Assembly: GCF_001719165.1 (NCBI RefSeq) | Contig: NZ_CP017057.1 | Coordinates: 3,156,501 to 3,220,500 of the forward strand | Length of the DNA stretch: 64,000 bases | Reading direction: 5' to 3' | Source of the DNA: Erythrobacter litoralis | Lineage (GTDB): Bacteria > Pseudomonadota > Alphaproteobacteria > Sphingomonadales > Sphingomonadaceae | Part shown: positions 16,693 through 26,423 of the stretch, one piece after another | Layout: each line of letters starts with the position of its first letter | Numbering within the stretch: position 1 is the first letter of the stretch | Program-made: the position numbers and the translations under genes | Notes under the pieces: generated by a model | The model's input: the letters and a program-made list of their open reading frames with translations, nothing else | Databases searched by the model: none | Told to the model about the DNA's origin: nothing

Positions 16693-18312
16693 TCAGTGCC
16701 GGAAGTGGCGCATTCCGGTGAAGACCATCGCGAGCCCTCCCTCGTCGGCGGCGGCGATCACTTCCTCGTCGCGAATCGAGCCGCCCGGCTGGATCACCGC
16801 GCTCGCCCCCGCCTCGGCTGCCGCCAGCAGCCCGTCGGCGAAGGGGAAGAACGCGTCGGACGCGACCGCGCTGCCTTTCGTGCGCGGTTCTTCCCAGCCG
16901 TATGTCTCCGCCGCCTCGCGCGCCTTGATCGCGGCGATCCGCGCCGAATCGCGGCGGTTCATCTGGCCCGCGCCGATCCCGGCGGTCGCGCCGTCCCTGG
17001 CATAGACGATCGCGTTCGATTTCACATGGCGCGCGACGGTCCAGGCGAACAGGCAGTCCTTCAATTCCTGCTCGCTGGGAGCGCGCTTGGTCACGACGCG
17101 CAGGTCTTCAGCACTCACCGCGCCGTCGTCGCGCGACTGGATCAGCATGCCCCCCGCGATGGTCTTCATGGCAAAGCCGCCGCGGCGCGGATCGGGCAGC
17201 GTCCCGCATTCGAGCAGGCGCAGGTTCTTCTTTTTGGCGAAGACCTCGCGCGCCGCCTCGCTCACCTTGGGAGCGATCACGACCTCGGTGAAGATTTCCG
17301 CGATCGCCTCCGCGGTGGCTGCGTCGAGCTCGGTGTTGACCGCGACGATCCCGCCGAAGGCAGAGACGCTGTCGCACTGGAGCGCCGCTTCCCATGCCTC
17401 GAGCAGCGAGCCGCCTTGCGCGACGCCGCAGGGATTGGCGTGCTTGACGATCACCACCGCCGGTGCCTGCCCGGTGAATTCGGCGACCAGTTCGAGCGCG
17501 GCGTCGGCATCGTTGAGGTTGTTGTAGCTGAGCGCCTTGCCCTGCAATTGCCTCGCCTGCGGGACGCCGCCCGACGTCACCTGCGGGACATAGATCGCGG
17601 CCTGCTGGTGCGGGTTCTCGCCGTAGCGCAGCGTGTCGGCACGGTGGAATGCGAGCGGCATGGTCGCGGGAAAAGGCGTCGCCTGCAACGCTTCCGGCCC
17701 GAGCGGGTTGGTGAAAGCGTCCCCGAACGCGAACCAGCTGGCGATCGCCGCGTCATAGGCGGCCGTGCGGGCATAGGCCTTGCCGGCCATGCGGATGCGG
17801 AAGGCATCGGAGGTCGCGCCGTCATTGGCCTCCATCTCCTCCACCAGCGCGCCGTAATCGGCCGGATCGGTGAGGATGGTGACGGAACCGTGATTCTTCG
17901 CCGCCGAACGGACCATCGAAGGCCCGCCGATATCGATGTTCTCGATGATCTCGGCCCGGTCCGCGCCTTTCGCGACCGTCGCTTCGAAGGGGTAGAGATT
18001 GACCACGACAAGATCGATCGCGCCGATATCGTGCGCCGCCATCGCGGCGCGATGTTTGTCATTGTCGCGCAGGGCAAGCAGGCCGCCATGGACCTTGGGG
18101 TGGAGCGTCTTGACCCGCCCGTCCATCATCTCGGGAAAGCCGGTCAGATCGGACACGTCGCGCACGTCCAGCCCCGCCTCGCGCAGGGTGCGCGCGGTCC
18201 CGCCGGTGCTCACCAGTTCGACCCCGCGCGCGCTCAGAGCCTTGCCCAGTTCGGCCAAGCCGGTCTTGTCGGACACCGAAAGCAGCGCCCGATTGATCTT
18301 CGCCATGCTCAC
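16693..18312 (-). CDS. purH: Bifunctional AICAR formyltransferase / IMP cyclohydrolase
   Basis: A 539-residue enzyme catalysing the last two steps of IMP synthesis. The N-terminal MGS-like cyclohydrolase domain (about residues 1-200) opens with [11 protein letters not shown] and contains [13 protein letters not shown]. The C-terminal transformylase domain contains the KHANPCG motif typical of the formyl-transfer site. The length is normal. GTG at 18312 is preferred because GGGG lies at a suitable distance; an ATG two codons later is equally possible. It lies six bases below the heparinase-like gene and is probably co-transcribed with it and rpe. Confidence 0.97.
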   Translation of the reverse strand: MSMAKINRALLSVSDKTGLAELGKALSARGVELVSTGGTARTLREAGLDVRDVSDLTGFPEMMDGRVKTLHPKVHGGLLALRDNDKHRAAMAAHDIGAIDLVVVNLYPFEATVAKGADRAEIIENIDIGGPSMVRSAAKNHGSVTILTDPADYGALVEEMEANDGATSDAFRIRMAGKAYARTAAYDAAIASWFAFGDAFTNPLGPEALQATPFPATMPLAFHRADTLRYGENPHQQAAIYVPQVTSGGVPQARQLQGKALSYNNLNDADAALELVAEFTGQAPAVVIVKHANPCGVAQGGSLLEAWEAALQCDSVSAFGGIVAVNTELDAATAEAIAEIFTEVVIAPKVSEAAREVFAKKKNLRLLECGTLPDPRRGGFAMKTIAGGMLIQSRDDGAVSAEDLRVVTKRAPSEQELKDCLFAWTVARHVKSNAIVYARDGATAGIGAGQMNRRDSARIAAIKAREAAETYGWEEPRTKGSAVASDAFFPFADGLLAAAEAGASAVIQPGGSIRDEEVIAAADEGGLAMVFTGMRHFRH

Positions 18313-18318
18313 GAAATG

Positions 18319-20211
18319 CTACCCCGTCTTTCTCAGCAGCCAGGAGAACTGCCCCCCGCCGCGCGATGTCAGCCCCTCGATCACGAGTTGCTCGGTCGGA
18401 TGCGGGCGCCCCTCGCCATCGACCCACAGGCTGTCCTCGACGGCGAGAGCGATATCGCCCGCCGCGGCACTATCGCCGCGCAGGCGGAATTGCCAGAGCT
18501 TCCCGTCCGCGGTCAGGAGGCTCGCGCCGCGCCCGTCTTCCGACAGACGCGCCTCGACCCCCTTGCCGAGATGGAAGCGGATCGCAAAGCCGATCTTGCC
18601 GCGCTTGCCCTTGCGCCCAGCGGGAACGAGGATGTCCTCGCCCGCAAGCTCGGTCCCGTCCGCGCGCAGCGAAAGGACGCGGCGGTGGGTCAGGCCGAAG
18701 CGCGCTTCGTAGCCGTCATGGCTCGCTTCGATCCGGACGCCGTCCAGGCCCTCATCGCCCAGCAGGCGGCGCTCGATCTCGACCGTCTCGACCCCGCGCC
18801 CGAGCTTGCCGTGGAGTTCGACCGCGGTCGAATTGGCATTGTCGAGCACCAGAGTCGAATGGGCGGCAGAGGCGCGCAGCCCCTGCCCGATCCGCGCCGG
18901 AACCTGACCCCCGGCAAGCGCCGCGCCGCCGCAATTGACGATCACGCGCGCCGCTCCGTCCGACAGTTCGAAGGCGAGCGTCGAGGCGCAGCCGCAGCGC
19001 GCATGGCGCGCACGCGGCGGCGGCGCGGCGTCGATCTGGACCTGCGTGTCGCGTGCGCGCAGCCGGTGAAAGCCCCAATGCCCCGCTTCGGCGAGCGGGC
19101 GGGTGCGCACGCCGGTTGCCTCGATCAGCGCGGCGAGCCGGTGCGCATCGACCGCGCCCTGTCCCTGCCAGCTGCCCAGCCCGCCATCTCCGTGGCGCAG
19201 CGCGAGCAGCGGCGGCACAAGCAGTTCGCGCATGACGAACAGCGCTTGCGGGGCCTCGACCTCGGCCGCCTCGTAGCAGGCGATGAGGTCGGTCAGCAGG
19301 CGGATCGCCTCTATCTGCGCGGCCGGGCAGCGGGCGAGCACGCCGCCATCCTCGCCCACCATGTCGCCCAGCGCGCGGATCAGGCGGGCCTCGCCATAAA
19401 GGCGGCGCGGGCGGCCTTCGGGCAGCAGCAGCCCCGCTGCGGTGACGCCCGCCCAGCCCGCGACCTGTCCCAGCCCGGCCCCGGCCGAGGCCGCCTTGCG
19501 GTCGAGCCAGTCGGCGGTGTCGTCGATCGCCTCGAGCAGGCGCGGCTTGAGCCCGGGATCGTTCCCCGACAGGACCAGCGGCGCATGGACCAGCCAGGCC
19601 ATTAGGCGCAGCCCGGCAAGCTCGACTTCCCACGGAGTCCCGCGCGCGGGCGTCCGGTGGGCGTCGAGCCACGCTTTGGCGATCCGCTCGGCCACGGGCA
19701 CGCAATCGGCGCGCGGCGCGCTGGCGGCGAGATCGGCGAGCCAGGAGAAGGAGTGGATCGCCCGCTCGATCCCCGGCGACAGGCGCGTGGAGCCTGTGAA
19801 ATCGAGGCTGGCGATCGGCTGCTTGACCCCCTGGACGAGGAAATGCCCTGCCCTCAATGCGGTCCCTGCGGCCCTGTCGCCCGGCGCGGCGGCTTCGACC
19901 GTCGCCAGCACGCGCAGCGGCGAGGCGCGGCGAAACGGTGCGGCGAGCGCCTGGCGGGGCACGCCGAGGCGATAGGCCATGCGGATCAGCGTCTCCCCGG
20001 CGCGCGCCTTGGGAGCGATCACATCGGAGAGGGCGAGCGCGCGCGAGGTTTCCGGCGGGGCAGAGGCCTGCTCCGCTTGCCCGGCGTCGGTCTGCACGCC
20101 CGGCTCTGCCCGCTGCGCGAGGGGCAAGGCCGGCTCCTCGGTCTCGGCGGCGGCCCGGTCCTCGATCTCATCGGGCGAAGGCGCCTTCTGGCCCGCGAAG
20201 AGGCTTTCCAT
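18319..20211 (-). CDS. Heparinase II/III family protein
   Basis: A 630-residue protein of the heparinase II/III-like polysaccharide lyase fold: an alpha-helical toroid (about residues 100-370) followed by a beta-sandwich region starting near DTQVQIDAAP. Families of this type cleave uronic-acid-containing polysaccharides, but no signal peptide is visible here, so a cytoplasmic role in surface-glycan or envelope metabolism is possible. The ATG (20209-20211) overlaps the rpe stop in the pattern TGATG, and purH follows directly. The first 90 residues are polar and low in complexity. Catalytic residues were not assigned. Confidence 0.8.
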   Translation of the reverse strand: MESLFAGQKAPSPDEIEDRAAAETEEPALPLAQRAEPGVQTDAGQAEQASAPPETSRALALSDVIAPKARAGETLIRMAYRLGVPRQALAAPFRRASPLRVLATVEAAAPGDRAAGTALRAGHFLVQGVKQPIASLDFTGSTRLSPGIERAIHSFSWLADLAASAPRADCVPVAERIAKAWLDAHRTPARGTPWEVELAGLRLMAWLVHAPLVLSGNDPGLKPRLLEAIDDTADWLDRKAASAGAGLGQVAGWAGVTAAGLLLPEGRPRRLYGEARLIRALGDMVGEDGGVLARCPAAQIEAIRLLTDLIACYEAAEVEAPQALFVMRELLVPPLLALRHGDGGLGSWQGQGAVDAHRLAALIEATGVRTRPLAEAGHWGFHRLRARDTQVQIDAAPPPRARHARCGCASTLAFELSDGAARVIVNCGGAALAGGQVPARIGQGLRASAAHSTLVLDNANSTAVELHGKLGRGVETVEIERRLLGDEGLDGVRIEASHDGYEARFGLTHRRVLSLRADGTELAGEDILVPAGRKGKRGKIGFAIRFHLGKGVEARLSEDGRGASLLTADGKLWQFRLRGDSAAAGDIALAVEDSLWVDGEGRPHPTEQLVIEGLTSRGGGQFSWLLRKTG

Positions 20212-20873
20212 CACGCCTCCCCCTTGAGGGCGGCGATATTGGCGGCGTATTGTCCGGCCCCGCCCTTGAACGTGGCCGAGCCGGCGACCAGCACGTCGGC
20301 TCCCGCATCGACGCATTGCCGCGCGGTCTCGGGATTGACCCCGCCATCGACCTCGAGGTGGATGTCGCGCCCCGTCGCATCGATCATCGCGCGCACCTTT
20401 TCGATCTTGGCGAGCTGCGAGGAAATGAAGCTCTGCCCGCCGAAGCCGGGATTGACGCTCATCACGAGAACGAGGTCGACGAGGTCCATGAGGTTGTCGA
20501 GCACCTCCACAGGCGTGCCGGGATTGATCACCGCGCCCGCCTTCTTGCCAAGCGCCCTGATGGCCTGCAGCGTGCGGTGGATGTGCGGCCCGGCCTCGGG
20601 ATGGACGGTGATGATATCGGCCCCGGCCTCGGCGAAAGCTTCGAGATAGGGGTCGACCGGCGCGATCATCAGGTGGACGTCGAAAGGCTTGTCGGTATGC
20701 GGTCGCAGCGCCTTCACGACGGCGGGGCCGATCGTGATGTTGGGCACGAAATGGCCGTCCATGACATCGACATGGATCCAGTCCGCCCCGGCCTCGTCGA
20801 TCGCGCGCACCTCCCCTCCCAGCCGGGCGAAATCGGCTGACAGGATCGAGGGAGAGATGAGAGGTGCTGGCAT
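20211..20873 (-). CDS. rpe: Ribulose-phosphate 3-epimerase
   Basis: A 220-residue TIM-barrel enzyme interconverting ribulose 5-phosphate and xylulose 5-phosphate in the pentose phosphate pathway. Signature segments are present: SPSILSADF near the N-terminus, the [12 protein letters not shown] metal/phosphate region (residues 34-45), [11 protein letters not shown], and EVDGGVN toward the C-terminus. The start at ATG 20871-20873 gives the normal family length. It begins an apparent unit rpe - heparinase-like - purH on the minus strand. Confidence 0.97.
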   Translation of the reverse strand: MPAPLISPSILSADFARLGGEVRAIDEAGADWIHVDVMDGHFVPNITIGPAVVKALRPHTDKPFDVHLMIAPVDPYLEAFAEAGADIITVHPEAGPHIHRTLQAIRALGKKAGAVINPGTPVEVLDNLMDLVDLVLVMSVNPGFGGQSFISSQLAKIEKVRAMIDATGRDIHLEVDGGVNPETARQCVDAGADVLVAGSATFKGGAGQYAANIAALKGEA

Positions 20874-21137
20874 AATGTGTGCGGCGCGCCCTTTCTCGCG
20901 CGAGCTTCGCATTACCGGAGGGGCGAATCGGGCGACAACATGGCAAACGGGCTTTTCCACCATCATCCCCCAAGGCGGGGCTTACCGGGCGCCAGATCGG
21001 GTAAAGGTCGCGGTTAAGGCACAATTCACGCCGACGCTGGCAGGAACGATGCATGTTCGCAGAGCCCGCATGACAGGGCAGGGCGCCGGGCGCGGGAAAA
21101 GACGGCCCGCCGGCACGGATTTTCACAGGCAGGGCAG

Positions 21138-21701
21138 ATGATGATTTCACGGGGTATTTCCACGCGTTCGGCGCACTTTCGCAAGGGCACTCGCCCGCTC
21201 GTCGCCGCCATCGCGGCGCTCGGCGGAGCGGGGGCGCTCGCCTTCGGTTTCGCGCCGCCCGCCGCGGCCGAGCAGGCCTATGGCGTCAAGATCGACAACG
21301 ACATGACCCAATGCGCTCCGGGCAAGGGGCCTGCCGTGCGCCTGCGCATCACCGGCCTGCGCTCGGGCAGCGGCAACCTGTTCGTGCGGACCTATTTCGC
21401 CAAGGACAGCGACTGGCTGCGCTCGCGGCGCTACATTCACCGCATCGACATGAGGCCGAACAGGGGCGTGACCTATGCGTGCGTGCCCCTGCCGCGCGCC
21501 GGGAAATACGCGATCGCGGTGCAGCACGATGCGAACGGCAACCGCGAGAAGGATTTTTCGACCGATGGCGCGGGCATGTCGGGCGATCCGGTGATCAGGA
21601 CCTTCCTCGGCATTCCGCGCCCGCCCGCGCTCGAGGATACGACGTTCAGCGCAGGCGACGGCGTCACGCGCCTGTCGATCGAGATGCGGTACATGGACTG
21701 A
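21138..21701 (+). CDS. Exported DUF2141 protein
   Basis: A 187-residue secreted protein. A signal sequence (about residues 15-44, ending PPAAAEQ) is followed by a single beta-rich DUF2141 domain. The conserved pattern LRITGLRSGSGNLFV, the AGKYAIAVQHDANGN loop and the closing IEMRYMD strand match the domain. The function of DUF2141 is not established; the calcium-binding-like Asp/Asn loop (HDANGNREKD) suggests an extracytoplasmic ligand-binding or structural role. ATG ATG at 21138 leaves two possible starts. A diverged paralogue lies at 29257. Confidence 0.85.
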   Translation: MMISRGISTRSAHFRKGTRPLVAAIAALGGAGALAFGFAPPAAAEQAYGVKIDNDMTQCAPGKGPAVRLRITGLRSGSGNLFVRTYFAKDSDWLRSRRYIHRIDMRPNRGVTYACVPLPRAGKYAIAVQHDANGNREKDFSTDGAGMSGDPVIRTFLGIPRPPALEDTTFSAGDGVTRLSIEMRYMD

Positions 21702-21726
21702 TGGGACTCGGGCGGCGGCGAGGGCC

Positions 21727-22671
21727 CTAGCGCCGACGGTGCCGCCACAGCGCCCACAGCACTCCCGGCGCGGCGAGCAGCGGGTGACGTTCGCGGAAAG
21801 GCGTGATCTCCACCGGCATCCCGGTATGGCGCTCGATCTTCCACGCAGCATATCGCGCCGCGCCTTCGAACGTCGCGCTCGCCTTGACGAGACGCACGAA
21901 ATTCAATGGCTTGCCGAGCCTTTCGCGCCGTTTCCACCAGCGCAGCACGTCGCGCCGTTCGCGCGGGTCCATCGCGGGCACGATCCGCGTGCCCTCCTTC
22001 TCCACGCCGATTCCCGCTGCCTCCAGCGCGAGCGGGAGAAGCCCTTCGAAATGGTCCGCGTTGACCGCGAGGATATCGTTCTCGCGCCCCGGTTTCTCGA
22101 CCCGGAATTCGGCGCGATAGGTCGCCCGGAAAAGCGCGCGCCAGTAATCGCCCGCCGTGCCCGCCTGCGGCCCGAGCGCGACTGCGAGCCGCGCGGCCGT
22201 GATCGCCGCGGCGGTGATCGCGGCGGTCACGTCGCCCCGAGCGGCGGCATCGGCGGCCCATGCCAGCGCGCTCGGCTGCACGAAGCGGGCCCAGATCGTC
22301 GTGTCTAGCCGCTCTGCGCGGGCCGCCTCGGCGAAGGTCGCGAGCCGCATGGTCGCGACCTTGGCGCGCAGGGCTTCGGGTTCATGCGAGCGTTCACGAT
22401 AACTCACCCGCGGCCAGACCCGAGCCTCGCCCGCCCCCGCTCCCGGCATCAGGACGTAGAAATCGAGCACCCCTTCGAGCGATCCGGTGCGCAAGTTCGA
22501 CCCGTAGAACAGCACCGCCCGCGCGCCCGCTTCCTCGCCCAGCGCCGCAGCGAAGGCGCGCACGGCCGGATCGACCGGCGCGTCCAGCCGGGCTGCGATC
22601 CGCGCCGCCAGCGCGTCGTCATCGGGAACCGACCTGTCGGGAGCCGCACGCGGCCCGGCCTCGGCCGCCAT
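21727..22671 (-). CDS. TAM41-like nucleotidyltransferase-fold protein (candidate phosphatidate cytidylyltransferase)
   Basis: A 314-residue protein with no signal peptide. Residues 54-75 contain YGS (56-58) followed by an Asp-Phe pair (70-71), resembling the nucleotidyltransferase motif of the mitochondrial CDP-diacylglycerol synthase Tam41. Later, residues 147-163 (AITAAAITAA region) and 185-208, with Y-x-x-x-F-R and a V-N-A-D-H-F segment, resemble the Tam41 stretches that precede and follow its conserved Y-x-x-D-x-R element. This is recalled from family knowledge and not computed. It sits 15 bases downstream of a diacylglycerol kinase-like gene on the same strand, whose product would make its proposed substrate. 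Confidence 0.6.
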   Translation of the reverse strand: MAAEAGPRAAPDRSVPDDDALAARIAARLDAPVDPAVRAFAAALGEEAGARAVLFYGSNLRTGSLEGVLDFYVLMPGAGAGEARVWPRVSYRERSHEPEALRAKVATMRLATFAEAARAERLDTTIWARFVQPSALAWAADAAARGDVTAAITAAAITAARLAVALGPQAGTAGDYWRALFRATYRAEFRVEKPGRENDILAVNADHFEGLLPLALEAAGIGVEKEGTRIVPAMDPRERRDVLRWWKRRERLGKPLNFVRLVKASATFEGAARYAAWKIERHTGMPVEITPFRERHPLLAAPGVLWALWRHRRR

Positions 22672-22686
22672 ACGCTGTCTCCGGCC

Positions 22687-23733
22687 TCAGGGGGTGACGA
22701 ATTCGAGTTCGGGCCCCTGGCCTATGCGATAATTGCCCGCCGGAAAAGCTTCCCCGTCGAGGATGAACTGATCCTCGATCTCGAGCGTGAAATGCGAGGC
22801 GGCGATTTGGTGGATGCCCTTTTCGCGCAGGCCACTGACGGACCGCCCCCGCACCACGGCGGGCACGCTGAGCGTTGTGAGGCGCGAGATCTGGTCGACC
22901 GCGACGAGCTTCAGCCCGTGGCGCAGCCGGCCGAACGGGACGAGCCCGGCAGGCAGCCTTTCCAGCGTCGAGGCGAACAGCGCCTGGCGATATTCGGGAT
23001 CGCCCTTGCCGCTGTGCCCCAGCGGCGCGCCGCTCGCGCCCAGCCGGATCGTCATGCGCGCGCCCTTGCGCCACGGATTGCTCCGGGTGGCGAAAAGCGA
23101 CTGGGCGAGCGCCCACAGCGCCGTTGCACCGACCGCGAGCGAATTGAACGCGCCGAGCCGGTGCGAGACCTGCCCCGCGCGGGTCGCGGTGGTGAAGGCG
23201 CCGGCGCCGAAGATGAAGCCGAAGACATGGGCCGAGGCCGGATCGTCGAGGGATTCGATCGCGATCGGCCGCCGCCGCACGGTCCCGCCCGTATCCAGCG
23301 CCTCGATCGCGGCCTGCAGGCTCCAGTCCTTGGGCACGCCGAGATCGATCGTCAGCGCATTGGTCTTGCCCTTGGGCAGCACCGCGATCGGCGGCCAGTC
23401 CGCGCCGAACAGGGGCGCGCCGCAGGTCAGCACGTCGCGCACCGTCCCGTCGCCGCCATTGATGACGAGCAGGTCGATGTCGCGCGCGGCAAGATCGGCA
23501 AGCGCCTCGAGCAGCTGGCTGCGGTCGCCGGGCTGGGCGATATGGATATGCGGGCTGATCGAGCAGTCGAGGTCGGCCCCGCGATTGCGATGGCTGCGCG
23601 GATTGTAGATCACGCCCACGACCGGCGCCTCGCCCGGCGCGCGCACGCGCCGCCCGCGCGAGCGCACAGGACGCTCGCCCGGTGCGGCATCACGGCGCGG
23701 AAGCTGCGCGAATTCGTAGATCGAGGTTGCCAT
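22687..23733 (-). CDS. Diacylglycerol/sphingosine kinase catalytic-domain protein
   Basis: A 348-residue protein of the lipid kinase superfamily. The nucleotide-binding motif NGGDGTVRDVL (GGDG at residues 93-96) and the following PKGKTNALTIDLG segment are diagnostic; the C-terminal beta domain ends with the FILDGEAFPAGNY strand typical of the family, carrying a conserved DGE. It would phosphorylate diacylglycerol or a related lipid to phosphatidate. The N-terminal 35 residues are Arg-rich. It stands immediately upstream of the TAM41-like gene, an arrangement that would convert the kinase product onward. Confidence 0.88.
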   Translation of the reverse strand: MATSIYEFAQLPRRDAAPGERPVRSRGRRVRAPGEAPVVGVIYNPRSHRNRGADLDCSISPHIHIAQPGDRSQLLEALADLAARDIDLLVINGGDGTVRDVLTCGAPLFGADWPPIAVLPKGKTNALTIDLGVPKDWSLQAAIEALDTGGTVRRRPIAIESLDDPASAHVFGFIFGAGAFTTATRAGQVSHRLGAFNSLAVGATALWALAQSLFATRSNPWRKGARMTIRLGASGAPLGHSGKGDPEYRQALFASTLERLPAGLVPFGRLRHGLKLVAVDQISRLTTLSVPAVVRGRSVSGLREKGIHQIAASHFTLEIEDQFILDGEAFPAGNYRIGQGPELEFVTP

Positions 23734-23963
23734 GACCGGCCCCTATAAACGTGAGGCAGCGTCCATGCCACTGCCATGTTTACCCGCGATTGTAACAATG
23801 CGAACGACGTTGCGCGGACACATCGGTGCGCCCCTGCGAATTGCAAGCCCGGGCGCGAACCCCGCGGGGTGAACGGACGCGCGGGCGGCCCGGGACGAGG
23901 CGCGCGGACAACCAAAGCGCCAGGGGGCTGGATCGCCGCGCCCGGGCGGCATAGGATCGCACC

Positions 23964-25163
23964 ATGCTCGCCCCCGATCTTCTCGAATCCGCCCGCGCGC
24001 TCGCTCCCGGCATCGTCTCGCTGCGCCGCGCGATCCACGCCGAACCCGAACTCGGTCTCGATTGCCCGAAGACCATGGCCAAGGTGCGCGAGGCGCTGGC
24101 GGACCTGCCGCTCGAATGGCGCAGCGGCCCTTCGACCACGGGAGCCGTCGCGACGCTGGTCGGGGGGAAGCCGGGCGAACGCCGCGTGCTCCTGCGTGGC
24201 GACATGGACGCGCTGCCGATGGAGGAAAAGAGCGGGGCCGATTTCGCCTCCACGATCCCGGGCCGGATGCATGCATGCGGGCATGACACGCACACCGCTA
24301 TGCTCGCGGGTGCCGCGCGGATGCTGTGCGCGCGGCGCGGTGAGATCGCCGGGACGATGGATTTCATGTTCCAGCCGGGCGAGGAAGGCCATCACGGCGC
24401 GCGCTTCATGCTGGAGGACGGGCTGATCGACCCGCTGCCCGACGCGGCGTTTGCGCTGCACATCATGCCCAATGCGCAGCACGGAGTGCTCGCGGGAAAG
24501 CCGGGGCCGCTGATGGCGGCGGCGGACCAGTTCACCATCATCGTGCGCGGCAAGGGCGGGCACGCCTCGATGCCGCATGACTGCGCCGACCCGGTCCCTG
24601 CGGCAGCCGCGATCGTGGGCGCGTTGCAGGCGATGGTGACCCGCCGTTTCGACGCGGCGAGCGCGGTGGTGGTGACGGTCACCCAGATCCACACCGGGAC
24701 CGCGCACAACGTCATCCCCGACGAAGCGATGCTGGCCGGCACGATCCGCACGCTTTCGCCCGAACACCGCGAAAAGGCGCACCGGCTCGTCGCCGCGACC
24801 GCCGCCGACACCGCCCGCGCCCACGGGGTCGAGGCGGACTGCGCGATCATTCCCGGCTTTCCGGTGACGATCTGCGACCGGCGCGCGGTCGCGCTGGGGG
24901 AAAAAGTCGCCCGCGCCCTTGGCGGGGAGGAAGGCTGGCGCGACCTCGCCGCGCCGATCATGGGGGCTGAGGATTTCTCTTATGTCCTCGAACAGGTGCC
25001 CGGCGCGATGTTCTTCCTCGGCGTCGCCCCCGATGGCGAGGACTGGAGCCAGTGCTGCGCGATCCATTCCCCGCGCATGCATGTCGATGAAAGCGCCCTG
25101 CCCAATGGCGCGGCCATGCTCGCGGGGTGCGCGCTCGAATTCCTTGCGCGGGGGTTCGATTGA
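23964..25163 (+). CDS. M20-family amidohydrolase (hippurate/N-acyl amino acid hydrolase type)
   Basis: A 399-residue cytosolic metallopeptidase-fold enzyme that hydrolyses N-acyl amino acids or similar amides. Metal-binding residues are visible in HACGHDTHTAML (Cys105, His107) and in the GEEGHHGARFML segment (Glu140, Glu141), with the final ligand region near GAEDFSYV. The dimerisation insertion begins near residue 180. Length and order match the M20D group. A strong hairpin (25171-25190) follows, and the LacI-family gene 160 bases downstream may or may not regulate it. Confidence 0.92.
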   Translation: MLAPDLLESARALAPGIVSLRRAIHAEPELGLDCPKTMAKVREALADLPLEWRSGPSTTGAVATLVGGKPGERRVLLRGDMDALPMEEKSGADFASTIPGRMHACGHDTHTAMLAGAARMLCARRGEIAGTMDFMFQPGEEGHHGARFMLEDGLIDPLPDAAFALHIMPNAQHGVLAGKPGPLMAAADQFTIIVRGKGGHASMPHDCADPVPAAAAIVGALQAMVTRRFDAASAVVVTVTQIHTGTAHNVIPDEAMLAGTIRTLSPEHREKAHRLVAATAADTARAHGVEADCAIIPGFPVTICDRRAVALGEKVARALGGEEGWRDLAAPIMGAEDFSYVLEQVPGAMFFLGVAPDGEDWSQCCAIHSPRMHVDESALPNGAAMLAGCALEFLARGFD

Positions 25164-25170
25164 TCGGCGC

Positions 25171-25190
25171 TCGGGCCGCGTTCGGCCCGA
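25171..25190 (+). terminator. Hairpin after the M20 amidohydrolase
   Basis: Perfect eight-base arms TCGGGCCG / CGGCCCGA (25171-25178, 25183-25190) around tetraloop CGTT start seven bases beyond the stop codon. The stem is very GC-rich but has no T-run, so termination is a candidate call. Confidence 0.45.
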
Positions 25191-25231
25191 ACAGGAGCCG
25201 CTGCTACGCTTCGATTGCGCCCACCGGGCCG

Positions 25232-25267
25232 AATTAAGCCGGTGTGAACGATCAGCCCGGCTTAATT
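25232..25267. promoter_or_regulatory. Ten-base inverted repeat before the LacI-family gene
   Basis: Perfect arms AATTAAGCCG (25232-25241) and CGGCTTAATT (25258-25267) are separated by 16 bases. The repeat lies about 60 bases before the regulator start in an AT-richer strip, where a promoter would be expected. It could be a two-site operator or a transcript hairpin. Confidence 0.4.
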
Positions 25268-25325
25268 TCCTAACCTTTGTAAGGTATCGGCCTATCAAGG
25301 TCGCAAAGGAAAGAGGCTCGTTGCC

Positions 25326-26375
25326 ATGGGCCGGGGCAACATCACCATCGAGGACGTGGCGCGCGAAGCGGGGGTTTCGCGCCAGACCGTCTCGCGCGTC
25401 ATCAACCGCAGTCCCAATGTCAGCGGATCGGCCCGCTCCCGCGTCGAACAGGTGATCGAGACGCTCGGCTATGTCCCAAATGCGGCGGCGCGGCGGATGG
25501 GCGGGGCGCGCAGCTATCTTCTGCTCGCGGCGATTGAGGGTGGAACGGCTGGCGAGCTTGCCGGGCGCCTCCCGCTCGACCGGATGCTGCTCGAAGGGCT
25601 CGCCGCCTGCAGCGGCCAGGGCTACCACCTGATGTTTAAGCAGATATCGCAGGAGCGCGATCTCGCATCCGCGCTGACATCGCTCACGCCCGACGGGATC
25701 GTGCTGCTCCCCCCGCTCGACGAGCGGGCGGAATTTCACCACATGCTCGAAAGGCGCGGGCTGGCGGCCGCGTGCCTCGCCGAACGGCACGAACACGGCC
25801 GCGTCCTGCCGGGCCTCGACGAGGCGGGCTTCGGCGAAGCGGCTACCGCCAAGCTGATCGAGCATGGGCACCGCCAGGTCGGTTTCATCGCCGGCGACGG
25901 CGACATCGTCCGCTCGCGCCGCCGGATCGAAGGCTATCGCCGTGCGCTCGCCGAGGCGGGCAGCCGCGCGCACCGCCATTTCGTCTCGGAAGAGCCGCGC
26001 GACCTTGCCGGCGCGATCGATCTCGCGCGCGGCTGGCTCGCGCCGACGATAAGGCCGACCGCGATCATCGCGGGGACCGAGGCGGTCGCACTCGGCGTGC
26101 TGCAGGTCGCGCACGAACTGGGCCTTGCCGTGCCGCGCGACCTGTCGCTGCTCGCGCTCGAGGACACGTCCGGCCTTGCCCGCAGCCATCCACCGATCTC
26201 GACCCTGCACCAGCCGCTGGGCGCATTGTTCGCGGGGGCCTGCATGCGGCTGATCGAGGCGGGTGAGGGCGGCGGCGCAATTCGGCCGCAGGGCACGCTG
26301 ACCCCGGCGATCGCATCCGCCGCGCATGTCTTCATGCCCCGCGCGACCATAGCACGCGCACCGCGGGCGGTCTGA
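25326..26375 (+). CDS. LacI-family transcriptional regulator
   Basis: A 349-residue repressor. The helix-turn-helix lies in the first 25 residues (ITIEDVAREAGVSRQTVSRV) with the hinge around residues 45-60, followed by a periplasmic-binding-protein-like effector domain (GHRQVGFIAGDGD, then a DLSLLALEDTSGLA segment). Members bind palindromic operators and respond to sugars or nucleosides. The start at ATG 25326 follows an AAGGAAAGAGG ribosome-binding site. The target is unknown; an inverted repeat lies just upstream, which would suit autoregulation. No sugar-catabolic gene flanks it. Confidence 0.92.
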   Translation: MGRGNITIEDVAREAGVSRQTVSRVINRSPNVSGSARSRVEQVIETLGYVPNAAARRMGGARSYLLLAAIEGGTAGELAGRLPLDRMLLEGLAACSGQGYHLMFKQISQERDLASALTSLTPDGIVLLPPLDERAEFHHMLERRGLAAACLAERHEHGRVLPGLDEAGFGEAATAKLIEHGHRQVGFIAGDGDIVRSRRRIEGYRRALAEAGSRAHRHFVSEEPRDLAGAIDLARGWLAPTIRPTAIIAGTEAVALGVLQVAHELGLAVPRDLSLLALEDTSGLARSHPPISTLHQPLGALFAGACMRLIEAGEGGGAIRPQGTLTPAIASAAHVFMPRATIARAPRAV

Positions 26376-26423
26376 AGCCACCGCACGCGCGGCCGCCTTT
26401 CGACCGCGCACAATCCTTCCTGC

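Noticed and set aside
16483-19605. A 1040-codon plus-strand open frame opposite purH and the heparinase-like gene
   Set aside because: Same cause: antisense frame without stops in GC-rich DNA. No family motifs are visible and it has no convincing ribosome-binding site.
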